NCBI GenBank assembly: GCA_009746045.1 | Contig: RPFO01001404.1 | Coordinates: 1 to 38,735, forward strand | DNA length: 38,735 nucleotides | DNA from: Mesostigma viride | Lineage: Eukaryota > Streptophyta > Mesostigmatophyceae > Mesostigmatales > Mesostigmataceae | Direction of reading: 5' to 3' | Part shown: piece by piece, positions 32,181-38,735 of the stretch | Layout: every line of letters starts with the position of its first letter | Numbering within the stretch: the first letter of the stretch is position 1 | The notes under the pieces: model-generated | Seen by the model: the letters and a program-made list of their open reading frames with translations, nothing else | Told to the model about the DNA's origin: nothing | Databases searched by the model: none | Made by a program: the position numbers and the translations under genes

Positions 32181-32680
32181 ACACGCCAGGATGTGAATTT
32201 CCGAATCCCAACGCACTTTTTATAACCTTAACGACCGTTGGAACCCAGAAATTCGACTGAAATGTTTCCATAACACACGTAACAACAAATTTGGTGGTCA
32301 ACAACCCCGTAAATCCGTAACCCTGCACGCACCTCTTGCCGCCATAGCTCTTGTTCGCAGCAGGTGGGCCCTGAAGACGCCTTTTGGTCTTGCACCTGTT
32401 GGTTACAATTGCATGGCATACCAGCAATATATTGCACATAGCATTGTATTTCACACAATTATTATATTCATGCCACAAATAATAATAATAATTGTATTAA
32501 ACATAGGGGGGCAGGTTGCATATTCGTTTCATTGCAGTCTAATATCAACATATTAAAAATTTCCATGCCCATAAACATTTTTGATATAGCTATTAGGTTG
32601 CTTATTATATTAAATCTTACCAGCCGTGTAGTGGTTTGCGGATTGCTTTATAGGCTTGCCACACCAACCCAAAAAAAAAT
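32181..32680. other. AT-richer intergenic DNA with a decayed palindrome
   Basis: A degenerate palindrome core (TTAACGACCGTTGG, 32228-32241) keeps GAAA at 32248-32251. On the minus strand, 32340-32405 encodes a basic stretch, RCKTKRRLQGPPAANKSYGG, flanked by AG and GT. It could be a 5' exon of the neighbouring gene, but its phase does not join simply to exon A. An AAT triplet run lies near 32478. Confidence 0.4.
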
Positions 32681-32705
32681 GTTACGACGGGAGTTGAACC
32701 CGGGC
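32670..32705 (-). other. tRNA-like T-arm / pol III B-box followed by a T-run
   Basis: On the minus strand GGGTTCAACTCCCG forms a T-arm with four G-C or C-G pairs and fits the pol III B-box (GGTTCRANNCC). A run of nine T, a possible pol III terminator, follows within 15 bases. An acceptor with six of seven pairs can be drawn to 32755-32761, but no anticodon stem-loop of normal size fits. It may be the 3' end of a tRNA pseudogene or the head of a SINE. Confidence 0.4.
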
Positions 32706-32960
32706 CTACTAGACGTGTTCACGAGGTACTACGAGGATCAGCCAAGAATCTGTCCCGTACCGGTGTGGTTCACCAGTTCCGCACACTAGCATGGTCTCCG
32801 CGTCGCGCTCGTTCATTAAATTTCGGAGAAATTTTGCCTGCTTATATACGTTTTTGAAGCCCCTCGGCGTCGCGCCGTGAAAAGCTTCCTCCGCCAGGCG
32901 TCCAATCAGGTAGCAGGAATGTGAAAAAATGGGCTCGAGCTGTGTGCAGCGCCGCGTCCA

Positions 32961-33209
32961 TGTGGCGCCACACGGCGTCAGGAGTCGGCGTGGCGCCATA
33001 TATGGCGCTGCGAATTCCCTACCGTGTGGTCTGCAGCGCCACGTCACAGTTGCGACTGCAAGTATTTTTCAGCGCGGCGCCGTCCCGGCGCCGCGCCATA
33101 TCGTTTGGCGCGTCAATTTTTTTCCCGCGCGCGGCGCCTTTTAGGCGCCGCGCCATTCCATTTGCGCGTCGGCATACCAGCACCAGGGAATTTGAATTTG
33201 CTGGTGCTG
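32961..33209. repeat. cluster of GGCGCC-based palindromes and hairpins
   Basis: TGTGGCGCCACA (32961-32972) and GCGCCATATATGGCGC (32993-33008) are perfect palindromes. Two hairpins share identical 10-bp arms, GCGCGGCGCC and GGCGCCGCGC, around 5-base loops (33072-33096 and 33129-33153). A further hairpin, CAGCACCAG and CTGGTGCTG, spans 33178-33209. Five inverted repeats in 250 bp is far above expectation. Confidence 0.85.
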
Positions 33210-33559
33210 CGTTGGCGCTTTCCAGCCTCCCTGGAAGACCGACACCGTGGATGCACCTTGCACCCGAGCATCAACGGCGGGTATTCGCGACATCGGCCGA
33301 AAGTGACAACGATATTAGCAACCCGACAGCCATATTCAACTGAGCAACGCCATTGTCGACACACACGGTTAAGAAAGAGGTGAGCAATGGCGGTGGATGT
33401 ACATGGATGCTTTTGACAGATAGTGGTTTTATGATTGGCGTAATCGGCCAGATAATTTTGTCGCTTTTTTGGTGTCGTGGTGCCGGTCGCTGACGGGGAA
33501 ATGAATGGGTTTTTTTGGTGGTTCTCGTTTGGTTGCAGGGTTCTCGTTTGCTATCAGTT
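33210..33559. other. unannotated intergenic DNA
   Basis: Short open frames only. No domain, RNA or repeat is recognised until the ~300-bp repeat family begins near 33560. Confidence 0.4.
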
Positions 33560-33931
33560 TTCTTTTTGCCGCCACCGCTGCCCCGAAGGACAAGGATAAA
33601 AAATAAGAAACATCTATAAAAAGGTACGACGCGTGGTGTGTTGCGTGCTTTTTTTCTTGGTTTTCTCGCTCCCTTGCAGCTCAGGTTTGCTGGCACATGT
33701 ATTTATGCATGCCAGATAACACAGGCTGTGTGTCTGACTTTTTTTCTTCCCTGTCATATGCGGTCCGCCTCTCTTTTTTCGTGTTTTGTTTTTTGTTCGT
33801 ATCTTCTACGGTACAACGCGACATGTTCACGGCGTCATCTGCGCGGTGTCACTAGCTTCATTTTTGCCGCCACCGCCGCCCCCGGCCGGCCCCATTAAAA
33901 AAAAGAAACATCTATCTATAAAAGGTACAAA
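33560..33931. repeat. ~300-bp repeat, leading part plus copy 1 (one minisatellite core)
   Basis: The unit, anchored at GCGTGGTGTGTTGCGTGC, has copy 1 at 33631-33931 (301 bp). It contains a T-rich tract, one TATTTATGCATGCCAG core followed by ATAACACAGGCTGTG, a pyrimidine tract, CGGTACAACGCGACATG, GCCGCCACCGCC, and a TATAAAA-like box. No conserved long open frame is evident. Confidence 0.88.
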
Positions 33932-34261
33932 GCGTGGTGTGTTGCGTGCTTTTTTTCTTGGTTTTCTCGCTCCCTTGCAGCTCAGGTTTGCTGGCACATG
34001 TATTTTTGCATGCCGGCACCACACCACATGTATTTATGCATGCCAGATAACACAGGCTGTGTGTCTGACTTTTTTTCTTCCCTGTCACATGCGGTCCGCC
34101 TCTCTTTTTTCGTGTTTTGTTTTTTGTTCGTATCTTCTACGGTACAACGCGACATGTTCACGGCGTCATCTGCGCGGTGTCACTAGCTTCATTTTTGCCG
34201 CCACCGCCGCCCCCGGCCGCCCCATTAAAAAAAAGAAACATCGATCTATAAAAGGTACGAC
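33932..34261. repeat. ~300-bp repeat copy 2 (two minisatellite cores)
   Basis: This copy is 330 bp long. It matches copy 1 closely but has TTTTTGCATGCCGGCACCACACC added before the same TATTTATGCATGCCAGATAAC core, making two cores. The extra length relative to copy 1 is about one minisatellite unit. Confidence 0.9.
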
Positions 34262-34764
34262 GCGTGGTGTGTTGCGTGCTTTTTTTCATGGTTTCCCATG
34301 CATTGGCATGCCAGCACCCCATGACACCCATCCATGCATGCCAGCACCCCATGACATCCCCATGCATGCCAGCACCCCATGCATGCATGCCAGCACCCCA
34401 TGACACCCATCCATGCATGCCAGCACCCCATGACACCCATCCATGCATGCCAGCACCCCATGACACCCATCCACGCATGCCAGCACCCCACTACACCCAT
34501 CCATGCATGCCAGCACCACACCACATGTATTTATGCATGCCAGATAACACAGGCTGTGTGTCTGACTTTTTTTCGTCCCTGTCATATGCGGTCCGCCTCT
34601 CTTTTTTCGTGTTTTGTTTTTTGTTCGTATCTTCTACGGTACAACGCGACATGTTCACGGCGTCATCTGCGCGTTGTCACTAGCTTCAGTTTTGCCGCCA
34701 CCGCCGCCACCGCCGCTTGCACCCGACAATAAAAAAAAAAGAAACATCTATAAAAAGGTACGAC
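34262..34764. repeat. ~300-bp repeat copy 3 (nine minisatellite cores)
   Basis: This copy is 503 bp long. The GCAG-rich lead is replaced by a run of units of the form CATGCATGCCAGCACCCC plus ATGACACCCATC, giving eight cores before the original TATTTATGCATGCCAGATAAC core. Flanking text is otherwise conserved. Confidence 0.9.
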
Positions 34765-34860
34765 GCGTGGTGTGTTGCGTGCTTTTTTTCATGGTTCACC
34801 CCACTACACCCATCCATGCATGCCAGCACCCCATGACACCCATCCACGCATGCCAGCACC
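34765..34860. repeat. ~300-bp repeat copy 4, left part
   Basis: Copy 4 starts with the same GCGTGGTGTGTTGCGTGC anchor and ATGACACCCATCC-type units, then runs directly into the 29-bp satellite. Its right part is not reached before the window ends. Confidence 0.88.
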
Positions 34861-37800
34861 CCCCACATGTTTTTATGCATGCCAGCACCCCCCCCTAGGT
34901 ATTTATGCATGCCAGCACCCCCCCCTCGGTATTTATGCATGCCAGCACCCCCTCTAGGTATTTATGCATGCCAGCACCCCCCTAGGTATTTATGCATGCC
35001 AGCACCCCCCCGACGTATTTATGCTTGCCAGCACCCCCTCGGTATTTATGCATGCCAGCCCCCCCTTCTAGGTATTTATGCATGCCAGCACCCCAGCCGA
35101 CGTATTTATGCATGCCAGCACCCCCCCTAGGTATTTATTCATGCCAGCATCCCCCCTCGGTATTTATGCATGCCAGCCCCCCCCCTCGGTATTTATGCAT
35201 GCCAGCACCCCCCCCTAGGTATTTATGCATGCCAGCACCCCCCACATGTATTTATGCATGCCAGCCCCCCCCCTAGGTATTTATGCATGCCAGCACCCCC
35301 CCTCGGTATTTATGCATGCCAGCACCCCCTCTAGGTATTTATGCATGCCAGCACCCCCCCTAGGTATTTATGCATGCCAGCACCCCCCTAGGTATTTATG
35401 CATGCCAGCACCCCCCTAGGTATTTATGCATGCCAGCACCCCCCCTAGGTATTTATGCATGCCAGCACCCCCCCTAGGTATTTATGCTTGCCAGCACCCC
35501 CCCTAGGTATTTATGCATGCCAGCCCCCCCTAGGTATTTATGCATGCCAGCACCCCCCCTAGGTATTTATGCATGCCAGCACCCCCCCCTCCGTATTTAT
35601 GCATGCCAGCACCCCCCTAGGTATTTATGCATGCCAGCACCCCCCTAGGTATTTATGCATGCCAGCACCCCCCCTAGGTATTTATGCATGCCAGCACCCC
35701 CCCTAGGTATTTATGCATGCCAGCACCCCCCTAGGTATTTATGCATGCCAGCCCCCCCCTAGGTATTTATGCATGCCAGCACCCCCCCCTAGGTATTTAT
35801 GCATGCCAGCACCCCCCACATGTATTTATGCATGCCAGCCCCCCCCCTAGGTATTTATGCATGCCAGCACCCCCCTAGGTATTTATGCATGCCAGCACCC
35901 CCCCTAGGTATTTATGCATGCCAGCCCCCCCCCTAGGTATTTATGCATGCCAGCACCCCCCCTAGGTATTTATGCATGCCAGCACCCCCTAGGTATTTAT
36001 GCATGCCAGCACCCCCCCTAGGTATTTATGCATGCCAGCACCCCCCCTAGGTATTTATGCATGCCAGCACCCCCCCTAGGTATTTATGCATGCCAGCACC
36101 CCCCCCTAGGTATTTATGCATGCCAGCACCCCCCCAGGTATTTATGCATGCCAGCACCCCCCCTAGGTATTTATGCATGCCAGCACCCCCCCTCGGTATT
36201 TATGCATGCCAGCACCCCCCCTAGGTATTTATGCATGCCAGCACCCCCCCCGACGTATTTATGCTTGCCAGCACCCCCCCTAGGTATTTATGCATGCCAG
36301 CCCCCCTAGGTATTTATGCATGCCAGCACCCCCCCTAGGTATTTATGCATGCCAGCACCCCCCATAGGTATTTATGCATGCCAGCACCCCCCCTAGGTAT
36401 TTATGCATGCCAGCACCCCCCTAGGTATTTATGCATGCCAGCACCCCCCTAGGTATTTATGCATGCCAGCACCCCCCCCTAGGTATTTATGCATGCCAGC
36501 ACCCCCCTAGGTATTTATGCATGCCAGCCCCCCCCCTAGGTATTTATGCATGCCAGCACCCCCCCTAGGTATTTATGCATGCCAGCACCCCACATGTATT
36601 TATGCATGCCAGCACCCCCCCTAGGTATTATGCATGCCAGCACCCCCCCTAGGTATTTATGCATGCCAGCCCCCCCCTAGGTATTTATGCATGCCAGCCC
36701 CCCCCCTAGGTATTTATGCATGCCAGCCCCCCCCCCTAGGTATTTATGCATGCCAGCACCCCCCCCTAGGTATTTATGCATGCCAGCACCCCCCACATGT
36801 ATTTATGCATGCCAGCCCCCCCCCTAGGTATTTATGCATGCCAGCACCCCCCCTCGGTATTTATGCATGCCAGCACCCCTCTAGGTATTTATGCATGCCA
36901 GCCCCCCCCTAGGTATTTATGCATGCCAGCACCCCCCCCTAGGTATTTATGCATGCCAGCACCCCCCACATGTATTTATGCATGCCAGCCCCCCCCCCTA
37001 GGTATTTATGCATGCCAGCACCCCCCCCTCGGTATTTATGCATGCCAGCACCCCTCTAGGTATTTATGCATGCCCAGCACCCCCCCTAGGTATTTATGCA
37101 TGCCAGCACCCCCCCTAGGTATTTATGCATGCCAGCACCCCCCCCTAGGTATTATTCATGCCAGCATCCCCCCCTCGGTATTTATGCATGCCAGCACCCC
37201 CCTCGGTATTTATGCATGCCAGCACCCCCCCTAGGTATTTATGCATGCCAGCACCCCCCACATGTTTTTATGCATGCCAGCACCCCCCCTAGGTATTTAT
37301 GCATGCCAGCACCCCCCCCTCGGTATTTATGCATGCCAGCACCCCCTCTAGGTATTTATGCATGCCAGCACCCCCCCTAGGTATTTATGATGCATGCCAG
37401 CACCCCCCTAGGTATTTATGCATGCCAGCACCCCCCCTAGGTATTTATGCATGCCAGCACGCCCCCTAGGTATTTATGCATGCCAGCACCCCCTAGTATT
37501 TATGCATGCCAGCACCCCCCTAGGTATTTATGCATGCCAGCACCCCCCTAGGTATTTATGCATGCCAGCACCCCCCTAGGTTTTTGCATGCCAGCACCCC
37601 CCTAGGTATTTATGCATGCCAGCACCCCCCTATGTATTTATTCATGCCAGCACACCCCCCTAGGTATTTATGCATGCCAGCACCCCCCCTAGGTATTTAT
37701 TCATGCCAGCATCCCCCCCTCGGTATTTATGCATGCCAGCACCCCCCCTCGGTAATTTATGCATGCCAGCACCCCCCCTAGGTATTTATGCATGCCAGCA

Positions 37801-38735
37801 CCCCCCACATGTTTTTATGCATGCCAGCACCCCCCCCTAGGTATTTATGCATGCCAGCACCCCCCTCGGTATTTATGCATGCCAAGCACCCCCTCTAGGT
37901 ATTTATGCATGCCAGCACCCCCCCCTAGGTATTTATGCATGCCAGCACCCCCCCTAGGTATTTATGCATGCCAGCACCCCCCCCTAGGTATTTATGCATG
38001 CCAGCACGCCCCCCTAGGTATTTATGCATGCCAGCACCCCCCTAGGTATTTATGCATGCCAGCACCCCCCCTAGGTATTTATGCATGCCAGCACCCCCCC
38101 TAGGTATTTATGCATGCCAGCACCCCCCCTAGGTATTTATGCATGCCAGCACCCCCCTAGGTATTTATGCATGCCAGCACCCCCCCCTAGGTATTTATTC
38201 ATGCCAGCATCCCCCCTCGTATTTATGCATGCCAGCACCCCCTCGGTATTTATGCATGCCAGCACCCCCCTAGGTATTTATGCATGCCAGCACCCCCCAC
38301 ATGTATTTATGCATGCCAGCACCCCCCTAGGTATTTATGCATGCCAGCACCCCCCCCTAGGTATTTTGCATGACAGCACCCCCCTAGGTATTTATGCATG
38401 CCAAGCCCCCCCCTAGGTATTTATGCATGCCAGCACCCCCTAAGGTATTTATGCATGCCAGCCCCCCCTAGGTATTTATGCATGCCCAGCACCCCCCCTA
38501 GGTATTTATGCATGCCAGCACCCCCCACATGTTTTTATGCATGCCAGCACCCCCCTAGGTATTTATGCATGCCACCACCCCCCTCGGTATTTATGCATGC
38601 CAGCACCCCCTCTAGGTATTTATGGCATGCCAGCACCCCCCCTAGGTATTTATGCATGCCAGCACCCCCCCTAGGTATTTATGCATGCCAGCAACCCCCC
38701 CTAGGTATTTATGCATGCCAGCACCCCCCTAGGTA
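34861..38735. repeat. 29-bp satellite array running off the window end
   Basis: Roughly 130-135 units of 28-30 bp read GGTATTTATGCATGCCAGCA followed by C5-C8 and TA. Length varies mainly in the C-run. A variant with CACATG in place of CTAGG recurs (about 34863, 35243, 35815, 36593, 36793, 36963, 37253, 37803, 38294 and 38523). Overlapping palindromes ATGCAT and GCATGC, and CCTAGG at the unit junction, are present in nearly every unit. Open frames of MPAPPLGIYACQHPP type are shadows of the repeat. Confidence 0.97.

Noticed and set aside
32681-32761. A complete functional tRNA on the minus strand
   Set aside because: The T-arm is good and a weak acceptor stem can be drawn, but no 7-base anticodon loop or normal D-arm fits.
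32709-33047. A 112-codon minus-strand frame as a gene or upstream exon
   Set aside because: It has no recognisable domain and runs through the GGCGCC palindrome cluster and the tRNA-like region; there is not enough evidence.
34861-38416. Pro/Cys/His-rich frames (MPAPPLGIYACQHPP type)
   Set aside because: They are produced by the 29-bp satellite; C-run length changes shift the frame every few units.

Overview
This window is eukaryotic nuclear DNA dominated by tandem repeats. It holds one recognisable gene, which lies on the minus strand, is split into exons, and has clean GT-AG introns. I cannot name the species. TTTAGGG-type heptamers and a broken tRNA-Ser-like sequence that resembles a plastid trnS hint at a plant or algal genome, but that is weak evidence.

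Layout. 1-3.0 kb: low-complexity-free DNA with no convincing gene, several short tandem duplications, and dispersed copies of a palindrome, CCAACGGCCGTTGG. 3.02-3.18 kb: degenerate telomere-like CCCTACA heptamers, then a truncated tRNA-Ser-like sequence. 3.28-3.45 kb: (GT)n/(GTGTGC)n microsatellite. 3.45-26.08 kb: a single 22.6-kb satellite of a 40-bp unit (about 565 units), organised into much larger, nearly identical duplications at offsets of 1,906, 2,127 and 4,013 bp. The unit has no stop codon in any frame, so the very long open frames here are artefacts. 26.2-27.97 kb: a CA-rich composite microsatellite block in which strand asymmetry is flipped relative to the satellite. 28.0 kb: TTTAGGG-like heptamers facing outward.

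28.35-31.49 kb (minus): a gene related to a widespread family of uncharacterised, probably transposon-derived proteins. The family shows Cys/His clusters followed by a D...D...HGKG-D core that looks like an RNase H-type (DDE) domain. Two introns (256 and 302 bp) are well defined and both carry the palindrome inside tandem duplications. Two frame changes fall at G-homopolymers, so this copy is either damaged or mis-assembled there. 31.56-32.18 kb: ten 62-bp tandem units, each with one palindrome.

32.2-33.4 kb: intergenic DNA with a tRNA-like T-arm/B-box and a cluster of GGCGCC-based hairpins. 33.56-34.8 kb: four successive copies of a ~300-bp repeat. An ATGCATGCC-containing minisatellite inside them expands from 1 to 2 to 9 to more than 130 copies; the last expansion is the 29-bp satellite that fills 34.8 kb to the end of the window.

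The most unusual signal is the dispersed extended palindrome TTTC-N6-CCAACGGCCGTTGG-N6-GAAA (22 copies plus two decayed ones). It is absent from exons and from the long satellites, and repeatedly sits in or at the edges of tandem duplications.
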